From the NCBI GenBank assembly GCA_027391075.1, contig DAHYHI010000106.1, positions 36,907 to 100,906 of the forward strand: DNA of 64,000 nucleotides. Reading direction: 5' to 3'. The notes under the pieces were generated by a model that saw nothing but the letters and a program-made list of their open reading frames with translations, searched no databases and was not told where the DNA came from. Both the position numbers and the translations under genes were made by a program. Below, in pieces: positions 53,094 through 61,701 of the stretch (position 1 is its first letter; the number at the start of each line of letters is the position of its first letter). This DNA comes from JAJZAM01 sp027391075. GTDB lineage: Bacteria; Actinomycetota; Acidimicrobiia; Acidimicrobiales; Palsa-688.

Positions 53094-54125
53094 GTGCAAA
53101 CTCGCAACGACGTTGCGATCCCTTCAGGGAAGCGGGCCGGAGGGCCCCCCTCCGAGGAAGCCGCTGCCGGTCTCGAAGACGGATGGGACCCTTCCCGCTG
53201 GGCGACGCTGCTCGACCGCGTCGACGTCCGGCTCGGCGACGTCGGCTTGAAGTACTGGGGCCCACCCTTGTGGCTCGAAGTGACGATGACAGGCCCGGAC
53301 TCGGACCTGTGGCCAACGGTCAGCTCGCAGGAGCACTCTTGGAATTGGCAGAGCAGCGAGGCCTGCGCGACGGTCGCCGAGATGGCCGACAACGGGGCGG
53401 GTGACGTCGAGCTTCTCGCGGTAGCCGGGCGTTACACCCTGGAGAATCTCGTTCTCAACGCGGTCCACGAGATCGGAGAGTGGCTCCGCTTCGACGGGGA
53501 ACGCCTCGTTCATTCCCACGCTCCGCTAGGGCCATCCGCGGGCCCAACCTCCGATCAGGGCAACGGACCCGTCGAGATCTCCTTCTCTTACGCCACCGGC
53601 CCTTTTGCTACCGGCGAAGCAGGCGAACGTCGTGTTGGCGCCGCGGCGGAGCCCTCTGCCCCCGAAGAGCCCCTCGCAGGTCCGCAGGCCCGCGGTGCCG
53701 GACGGTTCACCTACCTGCCCGGCGTGTCGATCACCTTCACGACCGACGGCCCGCTCGTCGAGGGCGCCACGGAGAGGGTCCCGTCTGGGGCTGGTTCTCC
53801 TGACGTGGACGCCCTTGCCTTGAAGCTGGGAGTGACCTGGTCGCAGCGGACACTGCAAGCCGTGGCGCTCGGCGAGGTGACCGGACTGCGCGCGTCAGCC
53901 CGGGACGTCCACCGGGCTCTGGTCGCCTACGAGACGCAGCGTATCTGCGGCGCGCTGTACATCGACTCGCAAACCAAGTGGCATCTCGACGGCGTTTGCG
54001 AGGCCGACGCTGTCAGTCCGAAGGGGCCCGGCCTGCCGGCCGAACCAGGACTCATGGGAGCGTCGAACGCGTCCGCGCCCACCACGGGGATTCGCATTTC
54101 GGTCGGCTACAACGGGACCGCCTGA
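53094..54125 (+). CDS. Unrecognised 343-residue protein
   Basis: GTG start. Residues 55-160 look like a folded alpha/beta part (GPPLWLEVTMTGPDSDLWP, RYTLENLVLNAVHEIGEWLRFDGERLVH), residues 165-230 are Gly/Ala/Pro-rich and probably disordered, and residues 240-300 are helical (ALKLGVTWSQRTLQAVALGEV, DVHRALVAYETQRI). No signal peptide or membrane segment. Codon use is like that of the neighbours, so it is a real gene, but I do not recognise the family. It precedes a small zinc-ribbon gene on the other strand. Confidence 0.7.
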   Translation: MQTRNDVAIPSGKRAGGPPSEEAAAGLEDGWDPSRWATLLDRVDVRLGDVGLKYWGPPLWLEVTMTGPDSDLWPTVSSQEHSWNWQSSEACATVAEMADNGAGDVELLAVAGRYTLENLVLNAVHEIGEWLRFDGERLVHSHAPLGPSAGPTSDQGNGPVEISFSYATGPFATGEAGERRVGAAAEPSAPEEPLAGPQARGAGRFTYLPGVSITFTTDGPLVEGATERVPSGAGSPDVDALALKLGVTWSQRTLQAVALGEVTGLRASARDVHRALVAYETQRICGALYIDSQTKWHLDGVCEADAVSPKGPGLPAEPGLMGASNASAPTTGIRISVGYNGTA

Positions 54126-54150
54126 GAGGCGATCCGGGCACGGTCGAGGT

Positions 54151-54315
54151 TCAGCGCCCCGGCAACAGGATGGTTTCGCAGTTGGGGCACAACGCCCAAT
54201 CGGTCTGGAAATACAGGTTCGGATCTCCCTTGAACAGGCAGCGGCACCTCCCACACAGGCGCTCGGGAATGGCGGCAGGGCCGACTTCCAAGTGATCCGG
54301 CGATGTATCGGCCAT
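54151..54315 (-). CDS. 54-residue zinc-ribbon protein
   Basis: A short frame from ATG 54315 to TGA 54151 encodes MADTSPDHLEVGPAAIPERL followed by CGRCRC, LYFQTDWALCPNC and a short hydrophobic end. Two CxxC knuckles (CGRC and CPNC, 19 residues between) should bind one zinc ion. Third positions are G/C-biased. It is convergent with the 343-residue gene, 25 bases between stops. The ribosome site is weak. Function unknown; such ribbons often bind nucleic acid or protein. Confidence 0.65.
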   Translation of the reverse strand: MADTSPDHLEVGPAAIPERLCGRCRCLFKGDPNLYFQTDWALCPNCETILLPGR

Positions 54316-54501
54316 TACTAGGCTCGCAGTCTTGGCGTCGTTTCGACGCGTTAGAGGCCCCGGCAGGAGCCAACGTTTGATAGTTTACCATGTTGTCGTC
54401 CTAATCTTGCCCTGATGGGATCTCGGCGGTTTTGCGTCGCCGCGAGCCACTCGCTGTGCGCAGTCCTGTACGGCTCACATCCGAAACCTTCGCTACACCA
54501 A

Positions 54502-54530
54502 GAGTGCTGTAGAACACGAGTGCTGTAGAA
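54502..54530. repeat. Short direct repeat GAGTGCTGTAGAA
   Basis: Exact copies at 54502-54514 and 54518-54530, 16-base period, about 60-90 bases upstream of the next gene. Possibly a regulator site. Confidence 0.6.
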
Positions 54531-54590
54531 TAGGAACCGGTCCATGTGGGCCGAGAGTCCTCGCTTGTCGGGGTCAGATAGGGGGTTCCC

Positions 54591-55190
54591 ATGGGAGCTC
54601 TGTCCGAATCAACGCACGTATCTTTAGACAACCCGGCAGACGCAGCCGCCGATGCGTTCGTATCCGTTTCCAGGTCGGGATCCCAAGAGCACGGCCACGT
54701 CCTTGAGGAGATCAGTTCGATCCTTGCCGAGCTCAACCGGGAGAGCGAAGCTTCCCAAGCCGAAGCGGAGTTGCTCTCCCAGGCTAGGAGCAACTTCTTA
54801 GATTCGTTCAAGAGGATGTGCGTCGACGTGGCACGCCCGGCGATGCAAGCGGTAGCCGATCAGCTCAAAGCTGCCGGCGGAGACGGCCTCGTCGAGGAGT
54901 ACCCGGGTGGACAGGCTCGAGTCTCCACCCCGAGACTGACACTTTGGATGTCCCTCAAAGGGGCCATCGCCGGGGCGCCGCGTCCCGACCGCCACCCGGA
55001 CCTGCAGCTGGACGCGGACGTAGAGCATCACACGGTGCGCCTTAGCGAAGGCGACATGTGGCAAGGAGGCGGAGGCGGCCACAGCGGCTCCGCTGGGACC
55101 TGGAACGTCGAGGAGATCACCCCCGGCATCGTGCTCGACGAGGCGCTCGGGATAATCCGGCGCGCTGCGCAGCTTTCCCCCAAAACCTGA
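54591..55190 (+). CDS. Unrecognised 199-residue protein
   Basis: The N-terminal half is acidic and helical (VLEEISSILAELNRESEASQAEAELLSQARSNFLDSF in two stretches), consistent with a coiled coil at about 35-75. The second half is beta-rich with a glycine run (WQGGGGG) near residue 160 and ends in a helix (VLDEALGIIRRAAQL). No signal peptide. I do not recognise the family. A short direct repeat upstream suggests its own promoter control. Confidence 0.65.
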   Translation: MGALSESTHVSLDNPADAAADAFVSVSRSGSQEHGHVLEEISSILAELNRESEASQAEAELLSQARSNFLDSFKRMCVDVARPAMQAVADQLKAAGGDGLVEEYPGGQARVSTPRLTLWMSLKGAIAGAPRPDRHPDLQLDADVEHHTVRLSEGDMWQGGGGGHSGSAGTWNVEEITPGIVLDEALGIIRRAAQLSPKT

Positions 55191-55351
55191 CCACAGCGTT
55201 TACTCGCCGCTTCGGAGGCCTCTTCTTCCAATAGCACGGGTAGCGGTCCCCTCTGGCTTTCGGGCTTTAGGAGCAAAAGCCCTTGCCCGACAGTTAAACT
55301 GGCTCTTGTGGCAAGGCCTGGCTCGCCGAAGCCCTCCCTCGGCTTGGAACC

Positions 55352-55960
55352 GTGACGACATTCTTCAGTTCGGACTTCCATTTCGGGCATCAGAACATCA
55401 TCAGCTACTGCCGACGGCCTTTTAGCGGTGTCGAAGAGATGAACGAGATGCTCGTCTCGAAGTGGAATGCGGTCGTAGGTCCCCTAGACGTCGTCCACGT
55501 TCTAGGCGACGTGGCGATGGGTCGCAGGGACGAGACTTTACGCTTTGTGGCCCAGCTAGCCGGCCGGAAGATCCTCTATCCGGGCAACCATGACCGATGC
55601 TGGTACGGCCACGGTCCTTCGGCAGCGAAATTCGAAAAGGAGTACCTCGCAGCCGGATTCGACGAGATACGCCAAGGTCCCCAGAAGCTGCGGGTCGCCG
55701 GGCGGCTCGTCACGTTGTGCCATCTCCCCTACCGGGGCGACAGCGGTGACACCGACCGCTTCAACAAGTTCCGACCTGTCGACGAAGGCCTTTGGCTTTT
55801 GCACGGCCACGTACACGACAAGTGGCGCCGGCACGGCCGGATGATCAACGTCGGCGTCGACGTGTGGGACTTCACGCCTGTCTCCGAGGGCCTCGTCGCG
55901 GATCTGATGGAAACCGAAGCCAACGCGGCGGACACGACCAGCACGAAGACGTCCGTCTGA
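55352..55960 (+). CDS. Calcineurin-like metallophosphoesterase
   Basis: The 202-residue phosphoesterase has SDFHFGHQN (metal-binding Asp and His), VLGDVAMGRR, PGNHDRCWYG and LLHGHVHDKW, together the five metal-ligand motifs of the calcineurin superfamily. The length and FHFGHQNII start match the small stand-alone phosphoesterases common in phages and bacterial accessory DNA. Substrate unknown. The start is GTG 55352. It marks the beginning of the accessory segment. Confidence 0.88.
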   Translation: MTTFFSSDFHFGHQNIISYCRRPFSGVEEMNEMLVSKWNAVVGPLDVVHVLGDVAMGRRDETLRFVAQLAGRKILYPGNHDRCWYGHGPSAAKFEKEYLAAGFDEIRQGPQKLRVAGRLVTLCHLPYRGDSGDTDRFNKFRPVDEGLWLLHGHVHDKWRRHGRMINVGVDVWDFTPVSEGLVADLMETEANAADTTSTKTSV

Positions 55961-56033
55961 CGCTCCTCTGCGTCAGCTTGGCCTCAGCCCCACCGGGACT
56001 GACGGTCACATCCGGTCTGTAGCATCATCAGGC

Positions 56034-56648
56034 ATGGGCATGTACTTCAAGCTGGTCCCGGGAGTCAGAATTCGAGTCACCAAGCACGGGCTGCGGACTT
56101 CCCTCGGCCCGAGAGCGGCCCGTGTTCACGTCGGAGGTGGATACAGGGCCGGCGTGTCGACCGGCGCCGGACCGGTCACCCTCTACCATGGGGTCGGAAC
56201 ATCCAAGCGCGGCAGGTCACGACGCTCTGCGACGGGCACCAGGCGCCGGCGCGCCACCTGGTTCCGGTTCGCTCGAACGACCCGCTCACCGTCAGGGTAG
56301 GCCAGTCGCCACTGCCGGCTCTCATGTCTCCACCGGGCCTTGGCTGCCGCCAAGTGGTCAGAGGCGAAGCGCGTCTCCGCAGAGGTGCAGACGATCTCCG
56401 ATCTTCACCGTCACCCGATCGACGCGGCCGAGCCTCCCGTTGCTCCGCCTCCCCCAACGGTTGGCGAAGCCGAGATCGCCGCTGCGCCCTCCCAGCTGAA
56501 ACACCAGCATCGTGAGACTCAAATCCGGCTTGACGAGCGCCGGAAGGAGCTCTTCGTGAACCACGATGACGTCGTCTTATCCACCCTCGCAAAAGCATTC
56601 GAGGAGCGTGGAAGCCAAGCTGGAGAGGTAGCCGTCGGCAGGCCGTAG
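56034..56648 (+). pseudogene. Broken DUF4236-family gene
   Basis: The first 58 codons (FKLVPGVRIRVTKHGLRTSL, GPRAARVHVGGGYRAGVST) are a clear DUF4236 N-terminus. The frame then turns Arg-rich and stops at TAG 56298-56300. Further on in the same frame come LHRHPIDAAEPPVAPPPP and DDVVLSTLAKAFEERGSQA, which resemble the middle and C-terminal parts of long DUF4236 proteins, ending at TAG 56646-56648; another frame stays open to 56821. The gene therefore seems to carry a nonsense mutation and probable frameshifts. An independent short DUF4236 protein of 88 residues is the alternative. Confidence 0.5.
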
Positions 56649-56904
56649 GAGAGCGCATCCAAAGAGTCGACTGGGCTCACGCTGACTCTCCAGCAGCCTT
56701 CGACCAGTGCCCGTCGGATGCCAGCGTCAACAGATCCGGTCGCGCCGAGCACCTTGCACCGGTAGGCCTCGCCCCCGAACCGGAGATTCGTGCCCTTCTG
56801 GCGGCTATCGAAGTCGACTAAGGTAATCTCCCCCGAGGGCTAACGCACTTGCGGGTTTGGCTATCATCGCGTCTAGATAGTTCAGGAATGTGATCTAACA
56901 GAGC

Positions 56905-57444
56905 ATGCCATTGACGGTCAGTTTTCGTACGCCAGGTTGGCCCAAGTCGACCCTGATTTTAGTCACCTTGTGCCTGGGCATCCTCACAAACGGGTGCACT
57001 TCGTCGCCGTCTTCTTCCAACCGGATCGCCTCGACTCTCTCCGAGGGATTGGCGGCCCAGGCCCGGGGTGACAACGCCACAGCGAGCGCTGACTACCTGT
57101 CCGTCGTCGCTTTGCAACCCGGTGACTACCTAGCCTGGTACGACCTCGGAGTCATAGCCGGACACACAGGCGACGAGACTGAGGCGATTCGCGACTACAG
57201 CCAGGCAATCTCGGCGAAACCTGACTACGTCCCTGCTCTATACAACCTTGCGACGAGCGAGGCCTCATCCAATCCCACAGGGGCATCAGGCCTCTATGAG
57301 CGTGTGATTTCGCTCCAACCGAAGAACGCTGATGCACTTTTCAACGAAGGCCTCCTTCTGAAAGCGAGCGGACACACTTCAGCGGGAAGACAAGACTTAG
57401 CCAAAGCCGTGAGTCTCGACCCTTCCTTGGCTTCGCGAGGCTGA
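56905..57444 (+). CDS. TPR-repeat lipoprotein
   Basis: The 179-residue protein has a signal peptide with hydrophobic core (TLILVTLCLGILT) and lipobox LTNGC, giving a lipidated Cys at about 31. About four tetratricopeptide-like repeats follow (ASTLSEGLAAQARGDNATAS, AWYDLGVIAGHTGDETEAI, PALYNLATSEASSNP, ADALFNEGLLLKASGHTSA). It is likely anchored outside the cytoplasmic membrane as an interaction scaffold. It stops 15 bases before the glycosyltransferase, whose product may act with it. Confidence 0.85.
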   Translation: MPLTVSFRTPGWPKSTLILVTLCLGILTNGCTSSPSSSNRIASTLSEGLAAQARGDNATASADYLSVVALQPGDYLAWYDLGVIAGHTGDETEAIRDYSQAISAKPDYVPALYNLATSEASSNPTGASGLYERVISLQPKNADALFNEGLLLKASGHTSAGRQDLAKAVSLDPSLASRG

Positions 57445-57459
57445 GACTTGGAACAACCG

Positions 57460-58560
57460 ATGCGCGCCGAGACAGTCGGACTGGTGATGATAGTCCGCAA
57501 CGAGGTGGCGACTCTCCCACGTTTGGCATCTTCGCTAGCTGGCCGCATCGACCATTGGACCATAGTGGACACCGGCAGCACCGACGGAACCCCGCAACTG
57601 GCAGAGGAACTGTTCAGCGACGTCGCTGGGGAGGTGATCCTCGACGAGTGGCGGGGGTTCGGCCCATCGAGGAACGTGGCGCTCGAGGCCGCCGAGCCCT
57701 ACACCGATTGGCTTTTGACCATCGACGCCGATGAGACGATCCATGGGGACGTCACCGTCGATGGCGTCGCATCGGAGATAGACGCTGTCGAGGTTGAACA
57801 GCACTACGGCAACCTGCGGTACTGGCTTCCCCGGCTGATCCGTTCCGGCCGGGGTTGGCGTTGGCAGCGTCGGGCCCACGAGTACCTTTCGCTGGATAAT
57901 CGCCCGGCACGAACCGTCAAGAACTCGACCGCCTGGGTCCACCATCACGCTGATGGCGGTAGCCGCGCAGACAAGTTCGAACGCGAGATCGCTCTTCTCA
58001 GCCTGGACTGGGAGGACACGCCTGACGATCCGCGCACGGCGTTCTACCTGGCCCGCAGTTTCGACGATCTCGGCCGCTACGTCGAGGCCCGAGACTGGTA
58101 CCGAAAGAGACTTGCACTAGGAGGATGGGACGAGGAGATCTTCTATGCCAGATTTCGCCTCGGTTGCTGCCTTATAGCTTTAGGGTCGACCGCTGAGGCA
58201 TGCGCGATGCTGTGGACAGCCTGGGCTGAACGGCCGTGGAGGGCGGAGCCGCTGGTAAGACTCGCCGAGCTTTACCGATCAGAGCAAGCATGGATCCCGT
58301 GTTGGCGAGCATGCCAACTTGCTTTCGACTTCGCCGGTGCGTTGCCCGACGGTAAAGCGCCGGAGGGAGTCACCGACCGGCTCTTCGTCCACTCTGAATC
58401 GGCACGCTGGCAGGTAGCCTTCGAAGCCTCTGTTGCAGCCTGGTACGTCGGTGAGCCAGCACGCGGTGCCCAACTCACGACCTATCTTCTGAGCCTAGAC
58501 GATCTACCGCTAGAAATCAGGCACACCGTCGAAGCAAACCGGAGCTTCTACAGCCTTTGA
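57460..58560 (+). CDS. Family 2 glycosyltransferase with C-terminal helical repeats
   Basis: The 366-residue protein has the GT2 fold (GLVMIVRNEVATLPRLASSL), DTGSTDGTPQLAEEL and the DXD-like LLTIDADETI that binds metal and sugar nucleotide. LRYWLPRLIRSGRGWRWQRRAHEYL is typical of the SPBc2/YfdH-like bacterial group. Residues 190-360 are TPR-like (FYLARSFDDLGRYVEARDWY). No membrane segment, so it acts on a cytoplasmic acceptor, perhaps a protein or peptide. ATG 57460 has GGA 8 bases upstream; a TTG at 57448 is possible. Confidence 0.85.
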   Translation: MRAETVGLVMIVRNEVATLPRLASSLAGRIDHWTIVDTGSTDGTPQLAEELFSDVAGEVILDEWRGFGPSRNVALEAAEPYTDWLLTIDADETIHGDVTVDGVASEIDAVEVEQHYGNLRYWLPRLIRSGRGWRWQRRAHEYLSLDNRPARTVKNSTAWVHHHADGGSRADKFEREIALLSLDWEDTPDDPRTAFYLARSFDDLGRYVEARDWYRKRLALGGWDEEIFYARFRLGCCLIALGSTAEACAMLWTAWAERPWRAEPLVRLAELYRSEQAWIPCWRACQLAFDFAGALPDGKAPEGVTDRLFVHSESARWQVAFEASVAAWYVGEPARGAQLTTYLLSLDDLPLEIRHTVEANRSFYSL

Positions 58561-58578
58561 GCTGGTCCGCTGGTTGCG

Positions 58579-59411
58579 TTAACCGGAGGGAGCTGAGATC
58601 TCAAAATTGATTTCGTTGGCACCAGTAGAACCAGTTTCGTCGACGACTCCGCCTCCGCTGTAGCCGTACACGGCCAGACCTACTTGTTCTTCATTTGAAC
58701 TGGGTACGTAAGCTTCGTACACGGTTTGGACAAATTCGGGGGTCGAGATCGACCCAAACGCCGTCGCAGAGACGACGGGAACGGCGGGGATAACAGCAGG
58801 TGTAATTGTTATTAGACAATAGTAAGGTCCCGTTGAACCGAGGTTGACTAGCGTCACGGAGTACGTCCCTGATGACGTATTTTGAGTGCAACTGGATCCA
58901 TTGATGAGACCTGATATCAGGACCGGTGACTGACCGGTAGGCCCTGTCGCACCAGTCAGCCCAGTCGCACCAGTCGGACCCATCTATCCCATGGGACCTA
59001 CGGGGCCGCTTGCACCAGTCGGACCGCTCGTGAGGTCTGGGAGTGCTGCGCCTGCTACCACCGGGGACGGTGTTCCCCTCAGTCCTTCGCTCCCGTAGAA
59101 GTTAGCGTCACCGAATGAAAAGACGCCGCCGTCAGCAGCGACAAGCCAGTACCCGCCGCCGTCAGGTGTCGCCACTATTCCAACTATCGGCTTCCTAAGC
59201 GGCAAGTTCGACGCGTCTCCGAAGTACCTAGCACCCCCGAACGCATACACCTTCCCATCGGCTGATGCCAGCCAATAACCCGAGCCACCGGGCACAGAAG
59301 CCGAGATTGCAATTCAGAAGCGGCAAGACGGTCCGATGAGGCCGACGCCGATGAAGGCACGCTTCCAAGCACCAACGTTTCTGAACCTGCTGCGGTTACA
59401 GCAATGACCAT
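58579..59411 (-). pseudogene. Broken secreted protein: WLA/FGDA repeats plus collagen-like stretch
   Basis: From ATG 59411 comes a signal-peptide-like start (VIAVTAAGSETLVLGSVPSS). A frameshift near 59300 leads to GYWLASADGKVYAFGGARYF and GYWLVAADGGVFSFGDANFYG repeats, the same family as in the giant protein at 30.4-34.3 kb. A Gly-X-Y collagen-like run follows. TAG 58984-58986 interrupts that run exactly in triplet register, and the frame resumes with GPTGATGLTGATGPTG and a 100-residue beta-rich C-terminus. Both lesions together indicate a decayed gene; translation from ATG 58983 could still make the tail. Confidence 0.75.
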
Positions 59412-59597
59412 CGCACCGCGCCGGAGACCTCAGTTGCCCATCACCATGCCAGTCCCATCCAGTGCCTTCGATGGCCGTCCGCAGGGCCAGCACGATCCGT
59501 TCGTGCCATCGCTCCACGGTGCAGCCAGGTAGAAGCCGGGCACCCTGGCGTACGACAGGAGCCATTCAGCGGCGCCGGGAAGGTCGGTTGGCTGGTG

Positions 59598-59918
59598 TCA
59601 GCCCGACAGATGCCCGACGATCGGCTCGAAGGCGTCTTCCGCCTCGGCAGGTGGTGCGATCAGTCGAACTGCGGGCAAAGAGCCGCCGTCCACGAGGCGC
59701 TCCAAGATGTCAATGCTCTGACTTTCGAGTCCGGGAGCTCAGCGTACTTTGTCCGGAGACCTGGTGGCAGGCCACGGGCCGGTACCCGTGTCCAGGACCA
59801 TCACCGCCCGCACTGACGGTTCGCCGTTGACTCGCGGCGCTTCAGAGATGTCACGGCACAGCACTAGACACGTCGTGGCGCCGCTGTGGCCGGTCCTCTT
59901 CGCCCATTTCCCGGTCAT
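59598..59918 (-). pseudogene. Interrupted reading frame of unknown family
   Basis: From ATG 59918 a frame runs to TGA 59739-59741 (VNGEPSVRAVMVLDTGTGPW is its best-looking part) and continues in the same frame as SIDILERLVDGGSLPAVRLI ... to TGA 59598-59600. The two parts look like one gene with a nonsense codon. I cannot name the family. Between 59412 and 59598 I see nothing supportable. Confidence 0.3.
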
Positions 59919-59979
59919 CGACCACGCTTTGCCATACCAGGCCGCTGGCGACGCGAGGCGCCGATGCCATCGCCCGGCT

Positions 59980-60399
59980 TCAGTCGCGAAGCATGCCGGT
60001 AGCCGACGTGGCCACGAAGGTGGCAATCAGGCGGCCTTCGTCGACCATGGCAGTCCGGTAAGCCGACCAGTCTTCGTGTTCTCCGACTGCTCTGCGGTAG
60101 TACTCCACGAGGCGGTCTGCCACCTCGTCGTGAGGGTGGCGCGCAACTTCGCTCAGCTCGACCGTTCCGCCGAAACTCGCCCAGACGAACGGGTCGTCGC
60201 CGGCGATGAAAAGTGAGGCCCGAGGATCACGTCGAAGGTTGCGGGTCTTGACGCGAGAATTCGTCACCGAGATAGTGAACCTGTCCCCGTCGATGAGGTA
60301 GAAGACCACCGACTGTTGGGGCCGGCCGTCCGCCATGAGGGTGGTGAGCAGCGCGTTGCGACGAGTCGCGGCGAATTGGAGAGCGCGTTCGAGTTCCAT
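59980..60399 (-). CDS. PPOX-class F420-dependent oxidoreductase family protein
   Basis: The 139-residue split-barrel flavin-binding protein has ALLTTLMADGRPQQSVVFYLIDGDRFTISV in two stretches, NSRVKTRNLRRDPRASLFIAGDDPFVWASFGGTVEL, and a C-terminal RLIATFVATSATGMLRD. It matches the actinobacterial PPOX/F420 group (Rv1155-like), which binds deazaflavin F420 or heme products and reduces small molecules. It is cytoplasmic. It is intact and lies between decayed sequences. Confidence 0.87.
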   Translation of the reverse strand: MELERALQFAATRRNALLTTLMADGRPQQSVVFYLIDGDRFTISVTNSRVKTRNLRRDPRASLFIAGDDPFVWASFGGTVELSEVARHPHDEVADRLVEYYRRAVGEHEDWSAYRTAMVDEGRLIATFVATSATGMLRD

Positions 60400-60607
60400 G
60401 ACCGCACCCTATGCGCTCATAGCGGCTGCTACACCGGCGGCTGACCGGCCGGGAGGCTCGGGCGGGAAGGAACGCAGCGCTGCCGTGATTAACGATGCCG
60501 TTCGAGGGTGCGCGACCGAATTAGGACCCGTTATATGGGGGAGGACGTCCGCACCTGCGACACGCGCAACCGTATGCGACCTCGGCCATTCAGGACTATC
60601 CGACCGA

Positions 60608-60625
60608 CAGTTATACCAGTTATAC
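60608..60625 (+). promoter_or_regulatory. mazE operator: two adjacent CAGTTATAC repeats
   Basis: CAGTTATAC twice without a gap, ending one base before the antitoxin GTG. Ribbon-helix-helix proteins bind such tandem sites. The second copy may overlap a TATACT -10 element, so the transcript is probably leaderless. Confidence 0.6.
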
Positions 60626-60626
60626 T

Positions 60627-60878
60627 GTGAGCGTGAAGACAGCGGTGTCCCTACCGGATGACCTTTACCGGCGGGCTGAGCAGGCGGCCCGCCAGCTTGG
60701 CGTAAACCGCTCCCAGCTCTACGCACGAGCTCTCACCAAGTACCTCCAAGACATCGGCCCGGACCCGGTCACCGAGCGACTTAACGAACTAGCCGACGAA
60801 CACGCCAAGGAACGGACTGCGCCTGAATCATCGGGGGCGGCTCGCAGCATGATTGACTCGGGGGGTTGGGAGTGGTAG
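60627..60878 (+). CDS. mazE: MazE-like ribbon-helix-helix antitoxin
   Basis: The 83-residue protein starts with KTAVSLPDDLYRRAEQAARQLGVNRSQLYARAL, a ribbon-helix-helix DNA-binding domain, and ends in an acidic, unstructured toxin-binding tail (ELADEHAKERTAPES, MIDSGGWEW). The Trp-rich end fits MazE-type neutralisation of MazF. Start GTG 60627 (GTG 60633 possible). It overlaps the toxin start. It should repress its own promoter through the tandem repeat just upstream. Confidence 0.88.
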   Translation: MSVKTAVSLPDDLYRRAEQAARQLGVNRSQLYARALTKYLQDIGPDPVTERLNELADEHAKERTAPESSGAARSMIDSGGWEW

Positions 60879-61207
60879 CACGCGGAGAGATCTGGTGGAC
60901 AGACTTCGCCGATCCAGTTGGTTCGTCCCCGGGATACCGCAGGCCAGCCGTCGTAGTTTCTTCCGACCGATTCAACCGCTCTCGAATTCATACAGTGATC
61001 GTCGCCGCAGTCACATCGAACACTCGACTGAGTCGTGAGCCGGGGAACGTGACGCTGCCAGATGACCTGTTGCCCAAGCCTTCAGTAGTCAACGTGACAG
61101 CCCTCTTCACAGTCGATCGCGATCAACTGATCGACCACGTTGCGGACCTGCCCGCTCTCGAATCCAGGTCGCTCGACGACGGCCTTCGCCTGGTTCTCAA
61201 CCTCTGA
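60872..61207 (+). CDS. mazF: MazF endoribonuclease toxin
   Basis: The roughly 111-residue protein has the PemK/MazF fold: RGEIWWTDFADPVGSSPGYR, RPAVVVSSDRFNRS, VAAVTSNTRL and SVVNVTALFTVDRDQL. The Arg in GYRRP and the Ser/Thr in AAVTSN fit the RNase active site. MazF cleaves mRNA at short sequence motifs when MazE is degraded. GTG 60872 overlaps the antitoxin stop, so the pair is translationally coupled. It appears intact. Confidence 0.92.
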   Translation: MVARGEIWWTDFADPVGSSPGYRRPAVVVSSDRFNRSRIHTVIVAAVTSNTRLSREPGNVTLPDDLLPKPSVVNVTALFTVDRDQLIDHVADLPALESRSLDDGLRLVLNL

Positions 61208-61216
61208 CAAACCATC

Positions 61217-61400
61217 GAAGTGCGACTGACAACGACGGAACCCTCCAGGTGTTGTATGTCCCCACTATCGGCGAAACAGTGTACGTGCTGCAAGCCTTCC
61301 AGAAGTAGACGCAGAGGACCTCGAAAGCGGATCTGGACCTGGCCAAACAACGACAGGGAGAGATCGGGAACGCTGACTGGTGGCAGCGAGAGCTACGACG
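61217..61400 (+). pseudogene. Remnant of HigB/Gp49-like toxin
   Basis: Translation in the frame of 61219 gives GTLQVLYVPTIGETVYVLQA, then FQK, TAG at 61306-61308, then TQRTSKADLDLAKQRQGEI. The junction FQK-x-TQRTSKADLDLAK is the hallmark core of Gp49/HigB (RelE-like) toxins, where the interrupted position is normally Lys. A further shift is suggested by EVRLTTTE in the neighbouring frame, and the N-terminal half is missing. This is a dead toxin gene directly after mazF. Confidence 0.7.
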
Positions 61401-61535
61401 CCGGCTGGGACGCCACAGAGAACACTTTCACCGACGCAGAGAAACATCCACATTCGAGCGGCCCTGGTTAGCATCGACAGCTTTGTAAACATGCTCGCTG
61501 CCGCCCACCTCCGAGTCGATATGAAGGTCGCCTGA
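61400..61535 (+). pseudogene. Remnant of HigA-type antitoxin
   Basis: A piece resembling the start of such antitoxins (ENTFTDAE, frame of 61403) is followed in another frame by ALVSIDSFVNMLAAAHLRVD and MKVA ending at TGA 61533-61535, which resembles the C-terminus of XRE-type HigA proteins. The HTH core is gone. Order toxin then antitoxin fits HigBA. From 61536 to 61701 I see nothing else. Confidence 0.45.
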
Positions 61536-61701
61536 GGACCCGAGCAGATCCTCAGAGCTGCTGCTGAAGCGACGGCATGCCCACGAACCTCTTCGGCGGC
61601 ATGAGCAAAGGCGAGCACTCGTAGGGGTTCAAACTGGTGTCGGAAGGGGGACTTGCCTATCTGCGACACGCGAGACCGTGTTCGACTGGGCGGCCTGAGG
61701 C

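Noticed and set aside
56298..61308. Stop-codon recoding (TAG read as an amino acid).
   Set aside because: TAG also ends intact genes here and the interrupted genes carry additional frameshifts.
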